From Anolis sagrei (lineage: Eukaryota; Chordata; Lepidosauria; Squamata; Anolidae): 64,000 nt of DNA. Below are positions 47,130 through 57,782 of this stretch, piece after piece (the stretch's first letter is position 1; the number at the start of each line of letters is the position of its first letter). Under the pieces are notes generated by a model. The model worked only from the letters and a program-made list of their open reading frames with translations, ran no database searches and was not told the DNA's origin. The translations under genes were made by a program, and so were the position numbers. The stretch lies in the NCBI RefSeq assembly GCF_037176765.1, contig NC_090021.1, forward strand, positions 56,566,953 through 56,630,952, given 5' to 3'.

Positions 47130-48225
47130 AAAGCCCAAAATAGGGGATTTGATAAAGGTTGGAATGAAGAAACAAACGATTATGGAAGAATTTAGAGAAA
47201 TAAAATTGACATGGTTCCATTGTATACAATTAGAACAATGGTTTAAACATTGGGTAAAAAATAAAAACGGAAGTAAGCTTAACCAATTTGAACAAATAAT
47301 ACAAAATGAAAGAGCTGTAGAGGAGCATGAAAATTTGAAAGGAATAATTAGTAAAGTATATAAGATAATAATTGAAATAAAGGAAGGAAAAACAAAAAAT
47401 AACATCCTCAAAGAGGTCTGGGAAGAAGATAAGGGATAAAAATAAATGAAACAGAGTGGCAACAATTATGGAGACAAAGACATTTTAAAAATGTATCAAT
47501 ATGGGTTAAATTATGTTGTTAATTATGGAGACAAAGACATTTTAAAAATGTATCAATATGGGTTAAAGAAAATTATTATAAGTTAATACCTAACACCAGT
47601 AAGAATAGCAAATATAAATAAAAACTACTCAAAAAATTGCTGGAGAGGATGTCAAGAATCAGGAACCTATATACATATGTGGTGTCAATGTAAATATGTA
47701 AATAATTTTGGGGGGAAAGTGTTTAGAGAAATAGAAGATATAATAAAGATTAAAATAGAAAGAAGTCCTAGTATAGCTTTATTATCATTATATAATAATA
47801 AACAATTGAAAAAAGAGGATAAAATGTGATAACCAACTTATTAACTGCAAGACTGCTTATAGCAAGGAATTGGAAAAGAGAAATAAATATACAAATAGAG
47901 GAGTGATACAAGGAAGTATGGAAATTGGCAATAAATGATAAGCTGACATGTATATTAAAAGTTAAAAGAGGTATATGGAAACAAAGTAATTTTGATGATG
48001 TATTGAGAAAATTTATTGAAAAAGGATTAAAAAAAGAAAGAATGAAAGTTACCTCCACAAGAAGAATTGAAATTTTCGACATATGATATGTAAAAGCTGT
48101 GACTTGGGAGGGGAGGAGGGGAGCACATTGGTGAGGGATAGATAATATGTATAAGCAGAAAAATAACACTAGATGCCAGAAGTTAAAGTAAATAAAATAT
48201 ATAATAAACATATTTTTTTTTAAAA
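47130..48225 (+). mobile_element. L1 LINE, ORF2 C-terminal part and 3' end
   Basis: 47,149-47,439 encodes the L1 ORF2 C-terminal region (KLTWFHCIQLEQWFKHWVKN, VYKIIIEIKEGKTKNNILKE). After frame changes come the typical motifs LTPVRIAKINKNYSKNCWRG and GTYIHMWCQCKYVNNFWGKV at about 47,590-47,720. An A-rich 3' UTR ends in tataataaacata and a T/A run at 48,210-48,230. It contains a 47-base direct duplication (47,464-47,510 and 47,521-47,567). Confidence 0.88.
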
Positions 48226-49035
48226 AAGAAAGTGTTTATTTTGTGTAAGATTGAAAAGAATATTCAAAAGCTTTTTTAAAATGATTGAAAAACACGTATT
48301 TCATGTATGGAGAAACCATGATAAGAAGAATCCTGGAATGACAAAAATATTTGTAGTTCTGAACTTATTTTGAACCACATTCGTATGTTGTTTTTCACAA
48401 AAATATCATTTTAGCTGCAGAGGAAACAGCTTGTGCTGCATCAGAAATAATATTTAATGCAGAATATTAGTTCTTGCACAGAAAATGTTGTTTTCTATGC
48501 AAAACGAACCACATGAAATTTTTATTTAGAATACATTGTCCTATTACAGCAAGTTCTTCATTTTCTGTGTCAACATATTATTTCCTATGCTGAAAATTCC
48601 GATTTCTGTGCAAAACAACGACATGATTTTTTTTCAGAATACATCAAATAGCATTTGAATACTTTAGTTTTCAAATACTTCTTGAAGCAGAAAGAGAATT
48701 ACCAAAATCACCCATTGCTACTTTTAAGAATAAAATTAATGTACTCTTGAGCTTGCTGGCATAGAAGATAATTGTTTTTATATCTGCTCAAGCCAGTGGT
48801 ACAAACTGAGGAAAAATTACTTTGGATTTTTTGCTTTCATGGATAAAACTTCAGATATCAGCTTATGAAAATCCCAGTGAGAAAGGCAAATTAGCGAGGA
48901 TGTTCTCAAAACAAGAGATAATTCCGATGGCCATATAAATGCAGCCAAATGCATATAGATAATTTGCAATCAAATTTGTCACAACCAACATATAGCTTTT
49001 CTTTCTCCTTTCTTTAACAGAGCAGCTTAGAATGA
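48226..49035. other. End of intron 1, no element recognised
   Basis: AT-rich sequence between the L1 tail and the L2 tail in front of exon 2. Loose internal repetition of words such as tttctgtgcaaaac and tgcacagaaaatgttg occurs at 48,470-48,620. Confidence 0.4.
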
Positions 49036-49105
49036 TACATTTATTATTATGTTTATTTATGCCCCACGTATTCTCTCCATAAGGGGAGTCATAGTGGCTA
49101 TAAAG
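49036..49105 (-). mobile_element. L2-type LINE 3' tip, 60 bp upstream of GREM2 exon 2
   Basis: Plus reads acatttattattatgtttat, ttatgccccacgtattctct and cataaggggagtcatagtgg: the inverted L2 tail. It lies close to the branch-point and pyrimidine tract region but does not reach the acceptor. Confidence 0.6.
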
Positions 49106-49166
49106 AAAACTTGATATTTTTTTCCTGCATTTGTGTTCAATCCTGAATTTGTTGTCTCCCTGCAGG

Positions 49167-49679
49167 ATGATCTGGAAACTCGCTTTATCCTTGTTTCTTG
49201 TGTCCACTCTGATTCATGTGTCAGAAACCAGAAAAAATCGTCCTGCAGGAGCCATCCCTTCTCCTTACAAAGACAGCAGAAGCAACAACTCAGAGAGGCG
49301 ACAACATCTAAACAAAGAGGTCCTGGCCTCTAGCCAAGAAGCTCTGGTGGTCACCGAAAGGAAGTATCTGAAAAGTGATTGGTGCAAAACCCAACCCTTG
49401 CGCCAGACGGTTAGTGAGGAGGGCTGTATCAGTCACACCATCATCAACCGCTTCTGCTATGGCCAGTGCAACTCTTTCTATATCCCAAGGCATGTGAAGA
49501 AGGAAGAGGAGTCATTCCAGTCCTGTGCCTTCTGCAAGCCTCAGAAAGTCACCTCCTTCACTGTTCGGCTAGAGTGCCCTGGGCTGGACCCACCTTTCCG
49601 ACTTAAGAAAATCCAGAAAGTCAAGCAGTGTCGCTGTATGTCTGTGAATTTGAGCAGTACAGGCAAACAGCGAAAGTGA
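49167..49679 (+). CDS. GREM2: Gremlin-2 (PRDC), secreted BMP antagonist of the DAN family
   Basis: A complete 170-residue frame (human GREM2 is 168). Residues 1-21 form a hydrophobic signal peptide, followed by the family hallmark RKNRPAGAIPSPYKD. A basic N-terminal arm leads to the DAN/CTCK cystine-knot domain from about residue 73 to 157. Nine cysteines are visible (73, 87, 97, 101, 120, 123, 137, 155, 157), including the FCYGQCNSFYIPR and CAFCKP motifs. N40 (NNS) and N161 (NLS) are N-glycosylation sequons. Family knowledge: the secreted protein is a non-covalent dimer that binds BMP2 and BMP4 and blocks receptor access. The ATG at 49,167 is chosen because it follows the splice acceptor by one base and starts the signal peptide; an in-frame ATG at 49,131 lies upstream in the intron. 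From memory, the differences from human cluster at residues 88-92, at 131-134 and at the last six residues. The frame is intact and assignment is near certain. Confidence 0.98.
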   Translation: MIWKLALSLFLVSTLIHVSETRKNRPAGAIPSPYKDSRSNNSERRQHLNKEVLASSQEALVVTERKYLKSDWCKTQPLRQTVSEEGCISHTIINRFCYGQCNSFYIPRHVKKEEESFQSCAFCKPQKVTSFTVRLECPGLDPPFRLKKIQKVKQCRCMSVNLSSTGKQRK

Positions 49680-51298
49680 GCCCTGGCAGTCCATCCAGCC
49701 AGAGTCATATTCTATAGACAAATTGTCTGATTGTGTTTATTTCTCTTGGTGGAGATGTTCCTGGAGCAGAACCATTTGTATACTGGGAACCATGGCTGTT
49801 CTGAGGCTTCCTTCTCTATTACCAAAGCAGCTGTTTAAGCACTGGGTCTGTATGACTGAAGCATCCAACACAGGGGTAAGACTACCTTGGTGGCCAGTGG
49901 TTGACATCCAACACTTAACACTTCCACTATGTGGAATGCCTTTTGGCTTTTTCTCCACCCCTGTCTTTGGACGAATAGATAGCCCAGTGATGTCTTTATG
50001 CTTTCCCATCTTTTCCGTTTTGAAATATTTCATTCCATAATTGCCAACCTACTGCATTCTTCTTTGGGCTGCATTGCTGACATGGAAAGAGACAGGAACA
50101 GTTCCTGTGAAGTCTGACTGATAAAGGCACTTTAAATGGCATCTGAGCCTTATCTTCCATGGAGATAATCAACCTGCCACTTTCCACTTGCGAGATCAAG
50201 CATGGGATTATACATCTTGTCAGATAGATTGCCTCAAGTACACTTTTCAGCTGTATTGTTTCACTTGTACTGCAGCTATAGCAAAGTGTTGTTAGACTTG
50301 TTAATATAGACATGAGCATGCATATTTTTTAGATCACTTAACTATCCAAAGGGCTAAGAAAAAGCATCTTCAACTATTGGACCAGGTTCTTTGAATAGAG
50401 CAGGATTTTCAGTAGTGTTAATTTCTTTGCTAGATGTTTGCGTTATATTTAAATTTTCTTTCCCCTGAATCACTATTATGAATTTCTTCTAATCTTATGC
50501 TAAATCAGTACAGTACATTTGTACAGAAAGTAAACAATATTGTGTTTAATTTATTAAAGCACAGTGGCAAAAAAGGTAAAAAACTTCATCACAGCTGAAT
50601 CAATCCCTGTGTCCTTTTATGAAAATTTGTATCTATGTAGAAAAAAAAGTGTATTGTGTATAAAGTGAGGTGTCCATGCGGATTCATACCATGTTGCATG
50701 TTAGGCTTTAGGATGTTTCACATACACCTGTTTAGATGTATCTGAAATTACTCGAGTAATACTGGCCACCATCCACAGCATGTCTTGGAAATTTGCATTT
50801 ACAGCGGCTGTAGCTGAAAAAACTAATATTATGCAGATTTTTTAATCATCACCTTGCATTGATATGACCATGAAAAGGGTTAAATAAATTGTTTTCTTCA
50901 AGCTGTGGGTTTGGTGCCAACTCAAGGGTTCAGTGGCACAGTTCTCTATTATGTGAGACTGGCTGTTTTAAGAAGCTTTGGGAGACTGATCTCTTCTAGT
51001 GCTCATGAATCGGTTTATGGGGATTGGCACGGGGAGGAGGGATTGGGCAGGTATGTTATCCTTATATTTTTCTCCCTTGGCATTACACAATGGCAAATCT
51101 GCACTCGGGAAAGTACAAGAAAAAATGCTGAGATTGGTGCTGTTGGCTGCAATTGCCGTACATTACTACAACTACATCAAAACTCAAACTTGGACAACGT
51201 GGATGGGTGAGAAGCATTAGGGTGCCTGAGTGTTCAGAACTGCTGAATCCTGAAGAATGAGAATCCAACATCAAGTTGTGGGGATTCCAATTTAGATC

Positions 51299-51308
51299 CC
51301 CCCCCCCC
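51299..51308. repeat. Poly-C tract in the GREM2 3' UTR
   Basis: Ten C directly followed by AATAAA, one of the alternative poly(A) signals. Other short C or G runs lie at 31,397-31,406, 60,982-60,991 and 61,248-61,260. Confidence 0.8.
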
Positions 51309-51564
51309 AATAAACTATGTTAGGAATGATGTCAGGTGAAAGAGAAATCCAGGTACACACCATATATGTGACAAACATATATGCTGCAGCCAGGAGGTGT
51401 CTCCTTCAGCTTGTTTTTGTTTATAATTAAGAATTGAGTTGAGCTGACCTTGTAATGGTTCATAATATTTAATTTTTTGTTTTATAAATGAAGTCTAAGT
51501 GGAAGAAATGTTATAACTATAATGTAATTATTTTCTAGGTGTAATGTTGTTAAATTATAGAGCA

Positions 51565-51570
51565 AATAAA
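51565..51570 (+). terminator. GREM2: Likely main poly(A) signal of GREM2
   Basis: AATAAA stands in the context gcaAATAAAgatactctagg, about 1.9 kb after the stop codon. Repeat-derived sequence starts about 100 bases further on, with a CR1 fragment at 51,670. Earlier candidates are AATAAA at about 50,883 and 51,309 and ATTAAA near 50,554, so shorter isoforms are possible. RNA 3'-end data would decide between them. Confidence 0.5.
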
Positions 51571-51669
51571 GATACTCTAGGAATATATGGAATTTATGTA
51601 TCATCACTTTATATTGTGAAGCTTAAATGATAACTTGATTCAAACGGTTCCATCATCAAATGAGTAGAA

Positions 51670-51985
51670 TGATAGAACAAAATCATTGAGACGGAAGAGG
51701 AGTCATAGGCCATCAAATCCAGCAAACACACATACATAAACACCAGTCACAACACCCCTGTCAGGTAGCTGATTCAGAGAAAAAGACCCCATCATCACTC
51801 TTGATAATTAGTTGCATTGCCAAATTGCTCATACCATGAAGAAGTGCCTTCTAAGATCCAATTAAAAGCTGTCTTCCAGTAACTTAAAACTATTATACCT
51901 GGTTCTACCCTCTGGAGCAGCAAAGAACAAATCTGCAACTTGATTTCTCTGACAACCCTTGTGATATTTAAATATTTAGATATTT
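51670..51985 (-). mobile_element. CR1 LINE 3' fragment
   Basis: Plus reads gaggagtcataggccatcaa, atccagcaaacacacatac, tgcatt gccaaattgctc and gaagaagtgccttctaagat: an inverted, diverged CR1 end just beyond the GREM2 poly(A) site. Confidence 0.7.
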
Positions 51986-52175
51986 ATGTATTTGTATCTT
52001 GTCTTCACTAGACTGAATCACTCTGTCTTTATAGGTTTTGTTCTTTATCATCATGCTTATTCCTTTGACTTGCACAGAATACACATAGTACAACTTACTC
52101 CTCTTGTCTTGCAAACTATACTTTTATTAATGCAGGATAGAATAATATTTTCCTTCTTCGCTGCAGCATTAGGTT

Positions 52176-52434
52176 TGTTTGTTTTTTGTCGTATCAGGAG
52201 CAACTGCTCCTGTTGTGAGAGAATTGGCCGTCTGCAAGGACGTTGCCCAGGGGATGCCCGGATGATTTCTGATGTTTTGTCATCCTTGTGGGAGGCTTCT
52301 CTCTTGTCCCCGCATGAGGAGCCGGAGCCGATAGAGGGAGCTCATCTGCCTTTCCCAGGATTCGAACCTACGACCTGTCGGTCTTCAGTCTTGCCAGCAC
52401 AGGGCTTTAACCCACTGTGCCACCGGGGGCTCCT
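52176..52434 (-). mobile_element. tRNA-derived SINE, family A, minus strand
   Basis: Complement of the copy at 1.4 kb: plus starts with ttttttgtcgtatcaggagc and ends with cacagggctttaacccactg then tgccaccgggggctcc. B box seen inverted as gattcgaacc at about 52,360. It has retained more CpG sites than the 1.4-kb copy. Confidence 0.8.
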
Positions 52435-52859
52435 AGCATTAGGTTACTAGTTCATGTACAATTTATGGTCAACAGTGTGATACATATAGGTGTAATCTTG
52501 ACACTATCCCATCGTCACACATCTTTGCAATTCTTTAACAAGGTTAGCATATATGCTAAGAAATTAGGTATATAAAACATTATGTAACCTATACCATAAT
52601 AGCAGATTCTGGCCTACACAATTTTTTTTTAAATTACTTGGGCATTTATGGAGACATAGAAAATGTAAGTACAACATACAAATTTTAGTGTCCGACTTCG
52701 AAGTTTTTGTTGTATTGCAGGCATTTTAGTCATGAAATATATCCATTGAATAGAAATTAAGGGAGATAAAATTAAAATCTAGACAGTTAACATTGTCATT
52801 GAAATGATGCTGAGAGGACCCCGTTGGTGCCTTATGCATATGTAAGTTACCCTCTAGAT

Positions 52860-53258
52860 CAGTGGTTCTCAACCTGTGGGTCCCCAGATGTTTTGGCCTT
52901 CAATTCCCAGGAATCCTAACAGCAGGTAAACTGTATGGTCGAGGGTTTCATGGCTGGAATCACTGGGTTGTTGTAAGTTTTTCAGGTTGTATGGCCATGC
53001 TCTAGAAGCATTCTCTCCTGACGTTTCACCTGCATCTGTGGCAAGCATCCTCAGAGGTTGTGAGGTCGTGAGGTGTAAGGTCACTTCACCACCTCTGAGA
53101 ATGCTTACCACAGATGCAGGAGAAATGTCAGGAGAGAATGCTTCTAGATCATGGTCAAACAACCTGAAAAACCTACAACAACCCAGCTGGTAAACTGGCT
53201 GGAATTTCAGGGAGTTGAAGGCCAAAACACCGGGGGACCCACAGGTTGAGAACCACTG
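52860..53258. mobile_element. Palindromic hAT element interrupted by a Penelope-like insert
   Basis: Ends CAGTGGTTCTCAACCTGTGG on both strands. Perfect duplication CTCTAGAT at 52,852-52,859 and 53,259-53,266. Removing the insert at 52,934-53,188 and one copy of its 9-bp duplication leaves the usual ~135 bp. Confidence 0.92.
52934..53188. mobile_element. Penelope-like insert with two hammerhead motifs head to head
   Basis: Flanked by GGTAAACTG at 52,925-52,933 and 53,189-53,197. The left half, on minus, has CTGAGGA, stem II tgcttgccacagatgcaggt, GAAACGTCAGG (53,057 down to 53,017). The right half, on plus, has CTGAGAA, stem II tgcttaccacagatgcagga, GAAATGTCAGG (53,094-53,132). Both run outward into the family tail. 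The minus-strand core is intact in its boxes; the plus-strand one has CTGAGAA for CTGAGGA. Confidence 0.8.
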
Positions 53259-53266
53259 CTCTAGAT

Positions 53267-54334
53267 GCATTTATATCTGAAATGTTCACATGCAATTTAG
53301 GGTTGCACAATCTGAGTTGTTCATGTGGCATTTATTCCACACAAGGGCTAAATAGCACAACTAGTGTGTAACCCCCAATATTAAATCACTCCAATCTAGG
53401 TTTTTGGGTTATAATGTATATGCATTGTGAAAGAAATAACTGAAATGAAATCTTTTAATTTTTTTTCTTCTGACTCTCCCCTCCTTCATTTATTTCTAGG
53501 CAGAGGACCTTATTGCACAAGGAAGACAAACTGGCATTGAAGCTGGACCATCACCTTTGGTGGGAGTCCCTTTTGCCATTTCATGTGGGTCTGTCTCCTT
53601 CCCATGATAGAATGATCCATTGTTACTGATGGGCAAAACCCACCAATAGCTCATAATCCTTCAAAATTCCTAACAGTGTCACTTACCTTGTGTGATGGAT
53701 CTGCTCCACTTCTGTGCGAGTATGCTGGCAGCAATATATCAGAAGGTGGGATTATCCTTCTCTGACTCTTGTCACTATTCCCAAGCTGTTTTGCTTTATT
53801 TAATACTTTCCAGTTACATTTGCCCTTTTTTGTTACCCATCGCTGAAAATGAAAAGTTATTGTACATATTTTATTGTTTTTAGTAAAAGATAAGGAGCAC
53901 TGGAAGTGTGAGAAGGCACAGTTACAAGAGTATATTAAAATAAGATCATAGAACCATGACTTTGCAAATTGGGACAATTGTGTGAGGGAAGAACGGTGCA
54001 TCATCAAAGGTGCTCATCCTACTATGTATCTCCTATCTCTGACTGCACAACTGCCATGGAGTAGAGGCTTTGTGAGATAAAGTCCTTAGTCTTATCTATT
54101 TTACAAAGAAAAATAGTGTCTAGCATTCTACATCAAACACATCTAACACATTTATTTTATGTATTTTATTTTCACAATTTTTCCAGAGTATGTTGGTTTA
54201 CTGATTTCTGTTTAGAAACAGATGAAAGTAACCTAAAATGCATAAAGGTTACAACTTCTTTTATCTGAAAGGCCTTTGAATTTGCAATTAAAATTTGTTT
54301 TTTAAACTAAAAATGAATGTTCTTTCACTGTATC

Positions 54335-54371
<37 letters not shown>

Positions 54372-55455
54372 AACATTTTATTTAAATTGCTTGTTCTGAT
54401 ACTGGAATTCTTGTCCCATCTTACTCATTCTTTGACTTCATTAAACTGTGTGTAGCAGAATATTTTAAAAGCATGCCTGTGTGATCTCGCATCAACAGTT
54501 CAATAGTCCACACTGACTACTTTATGAGAATGAATGTCTATCCCATTTGCATGAGAATAAATGTCTATCAAATTCATAAAGATATGGTGTTTTTCAGACA
54601 TCAGCCTGCCATCTGGTGGTAAACATATTAATCAGTCAACTGTAAATTGTCATATGTTTCCATAGTTGTTCCAACCCATACAGTGCATCAGGAAAACAAT
54701 TCAGTTTTTCCCCTTGGGCTACCTTCCCATTTTTCTTGCCAGACCTCCCCAGAAATGCATAATACAGAACATTCTTTCTAACACATCAGTCCACAGTAAC
54801 CATTTCTGAAGTAACTGGTTGAACATCCAACACAAGTTATGAGCAGAATTCAGGAACGATAACTGCACACAAGGAACAATGAGACCACCTCTAATTATTC
54901 TATTCTTTGATTGCTGTGGGCTTCTCTTCCTGTCTTGATAAATTGTTGTGGTTGGATAGGGAAAAGCCAAGAAGTGTAGAGGAAAGAACACAGAGTTTGT
55001 TTTGAAAAAGACCACCAGTACAAGGATAGCATTCCTCCAACAGGAAAGGAGATGTGAGTAATATATGGCATCAGGGTTTTTAAAGTAGGTAGTGAGTGGA
55101 ATATTTTTCTGTTAAAGATATGACATCTTCTTGTTGAGAGCTACAAAACTAAGGATATAAGTCCTTGTTAGATTCTGTGTTGCATATTGCATGACAAAAA
55201 AAATGTAAAAATTGGCAACAGGAAAAATTGGCAACAGGAAAATTTGCATTTTGTTTTGTACATTTTGAGAAAGTCAGAAGAACCCATCAGTTGCTTTGTT
55301 GGCTTTCGTGACACTATCCATTTGTATCCATAGAGTATGAGTTAAACCTATCCCAAGACCTCAATATCAACCTCTAGAAAAGCAACCTTTACTTTCAGTA
55401 GTTGGTAGTTTTGAGCAAACTATATTTCAAAATCTCATGAAATAATGAAATCAGA
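53267..55455. other. Intergenic stretch, little recognised
   Basis: A (GT)n microsatellite lies at 54,337-54,369 and a short 17-bp tandem (aattggcaacaggaaa) at 55,208-55,243. Repeated words 'ggtgcatcatcaaaggtgct' at 53,995 and 'tacaacatcaaaagtgctca' at 56,828 suggest two remnants of one unknown repeat. Confidence 0.4.
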
Positions 55456-55460
55456 TGCAC

Positions 55461-56199
55461 TGTGACGGCGCGTGTGGCGCCTCATATACTTAGAACTGTT
55501 AGTTGCAGGATTTTAAACTGCCATTTTATTTCTGTTTACCTTGTACATGTATAGTTAAATGTCATTGGTTATTATAGCTGTCAATTTATTGTTGTTGTGC
55601 ACCAATTGGCTTGTTTCCCTAGTTCTGTTGTTTAGGCTCTGCCCCTTCCAAGGGAGAAAGGGAAGGTTTCTCCCTCACCCTTTTTACCTCAGTAAAAGAC
55701 TCATTGGATGGACGTGTCCAAAAGTTTGGCCCAAAAGCCCCTGGTCAAGGCATTTTTTACTACCAGTTCTTAAGTTTTACCCCTGAGTCTTATTCTTTAT
55801 GTTCAAACCCCCTGAACGAACATGTGAAAACTTCAGGCGCCCTCACACCAGTTCTTTGGCACCATAGGAAGGTCTTGTCCTTCAATTTAGGCCACTGAAC
55901 TGGGGTTGTGGTTTGCTCCGGCATCCATAGCCATTGAGAGAGAGGGAACAGGAAAAGCTTCTCAGCTTATTACTCCTGGGACCCTGGACTTAGAGTTTAC
56001 AAAGTATCTTTTCTCAGTTGAAACATAAAGTTTGTGTCAAAGAAAGAGAACTGTTAACAATAAACATCATTTCGAGTTAACTGTTGTGTTCTGGTCCTTG
56101 GGAGTTCCAGTTTCCCTAAAGGAGGGCAAGAAAGCAATCCCCTGGGGAAAGCAGTCACGTCCATGCCTCTTTCTCTATAGCCCCAGGCGCGACGGCACA
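55461..56199. mobile_element. Solo LTR of an LTR retroelement, 739 bp
   Basis: A fossil LTR. It starts TGTGACGGCGCG and ends CGCGACGGCACA, an imperfect inverted pair with TG...CA limits. The 5-bp target duplication TGCAC lies at 55,456-55,460 and 56,200-56,204. A poly(A) signal AATAAA at 56,059-56,064 is followed by a GT-rich stretch, marking the R/U5 side and a plus-strand sense. No internal region is present, so it is a product of LTR-LTR recombination. Gypsy or endogenous retrovirus cannot be decided from the LTR alone. Confidence 0.8.
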
Positions 56200-56389
56200 T
56201 GCACACAAAACAGTTTGACTCAGGATGTGCAGGATCCAGGGTCTCTCAAGATAGTTGAGATACCATGATGACATATTGTCAAAAAAAGAAAAGAAAGAAA
56301 AAAGAACATAACCCTATCATGACCAAGATCCTTTAATTCTGTCTCGTAGGATGCTGGGAGCAGATTGTTGATGCTGTAATATCTTAGCT

Positions 56390-56524
56390 CAGTGGTTCTC
56401 AACCTGTGGGTCCCCAGGTGTTTTGGCCAACAACTTCCAAAAATCCCAGCCAGTTTACCAGCTGTTAGAATTTATGGGAGTTGAAGGCCAAAAAATCTGG
56501 GGATCTACAGGTTGAGAACACCTG
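56390..56524. mobile_element. 135-bp palindromic hAT element, diverged
   Basis: Ends CAGTGGTTCTCAACCTGTGG and, inverted, CAGGTGTTCTCAACCTGTAG. Flanks TCTTAGCT (56,382-56,389) and TCCCAGCT (56,525-56,532) match at six of eight. Confidence 0.82.
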
Positions 56525-57436
56525 TCCCAGCTTATTTTTTGTCCTGTATTGCTTACAGTGAAGGCAGACAGATTTTCTGTCTTCCACAGTGACTCGGATT
56601 GCCTACATTTCATCTCACATCTAAGAACTAACAACAAACAGGGATAATTGGGGTTTGCATTTGGGCTTGGGGAAAATAAGTTTCATCATTTAAAACAGAG
56701 ATTGACTAAATAGACAACTTAATAAGAACAGGAAACAAAAGATTACACTAGGCTATACAAGACAAAGGCAGTTTAATCGTGGGACCATATAATCATGAAT
56801 TGATGCAACTGCACAACTGAAGAGAGGTACAACATCAAAAGTGCTCAATAGGGAATGTAACTGTTATCTATGTTAGCCTGATTGTAGCAGAATAGCAAGT
56901 TGATGTGTAAAATCCTTATTGAGATAAACTAAAATGCCAATCAACAACAGCTCAGCCCACACCACAGCTTTTTCCCATGTGCTACTAACATAAAGGAATA
57001 CCTTGGTAATACTTTATTCTATAATGTCAATGTCCATATGTTATCCATACCAAAAACACTGTAATTGGAGATGGTTGGTGAATGTTTTGTCTCAAGGCTA
57101 TCAATGATCAATGCATCTCATCTCCTTCAGTCTTGCTCTCTATCACATTACTATATATATGTCTTAGGCAATTATATTGCAGACAAACTGGCTGGCTTTC
57201 TTCTTCTACTTCTTTTTAACTCTTTTGAGCTATCTGAAGTACTTCAGCCATGCCATTCTACCCTTAAACTGAATCATGACAATTCAATCCAATCCAGAGC
57301 ATGAATATATTAGTCAAAATCATCCTGGATCAATACAGTCTTCAGAACCCAACTGAAGGAGTTATACATCCCTATAACAAGCTCATTCATTCACTCAAAT
57401 TGTGCCTTTTCCCTGAGTTTGGGACTCAAGGTAACT

Positions 57437-57782
57437 TAGGACTTCATCAGATGGGTGTGAGGAAAGCAGGGGAAAGTGGAGGGAACTGTCTTACCTGATC
57501 TTTCTCCATCTTCTGGGATGGCAAGTCATCCCATGTCCTTTCCGTCTTTCTCCCTCTTTTCCCATCCTTTATCTGCTTTTCACCACTTTCTCAGGTTTGG
57601 TTAACACCCAACTCCTTAAAACAGACTTCTGGATTCTTTTCCATGTGCTGTGGAAACAGAGCCCCATGGAGTCCTACCAGAAGTGCCCTTATGTCATGGG
57701 ATGGCTTCCATGGGACTCCTGTGGGGCTCCATTTCGAAAGCACATGGAAATGGAGCCAGAAGTCTATCTGATGAAGTTCCTA
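57437..57782. mobile_element. Non-autonomous DNA transposon, 346 bp
   Basis: Ends TAGGACTTCATCAGATGGG and, inverted, TAGGAACTTCATCAGATAG. Interior complementary blocks: ttttccatgtgctgtggaaa against cacatggaaatgga, plus gagccccatggagtcctacc against catgggactcctgtggggct. It lies at the edge of an L2 tail. Confidence 0.7.

Larger units (their letters stand above)
11573..49165 (+). other. GREM2: GREM2 intron 1, about 37.6 kb
   Basis: Bounded by GTAAGC at 11,573 and the acceptor AG at 49,164-49,165. It holds most of the mobile elements listed below. No protein-coding exon of the host was recognised inside it. Human GREM2 also has one very long intron. The intron is inferred from splice signals and gene structure, not from a transcript. 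Confidence 0.65.
49166..51590 (+). other. GREM2: GREM2 exon 2: whole CDS plus about 1.9 kb of 3' UTR
   Basis: The exon opens after a pyrimidine-rich acceptor (gttgtctccctgcag, AG at 49,164-49,165), so only one base of 5' UTR precedes the ATG in this exon. This matches the known two-exon GREM2 structure with all coding sequence in the last exon. From 49,680 to about 51,590 the sequence is largely free of recognisable repeats, as expected for a 3' UTR. The exact end is inferred from poly(A) signals. Confidence 0.8.

Noticed and set aside
49131-49166. Upstream in-frame ATG of the GREM2 frame
   Set aside because: It lies before the splice acceptor at 49,164-49,165, so it is intronic; the ATG at 49,167 matches the known protein start.
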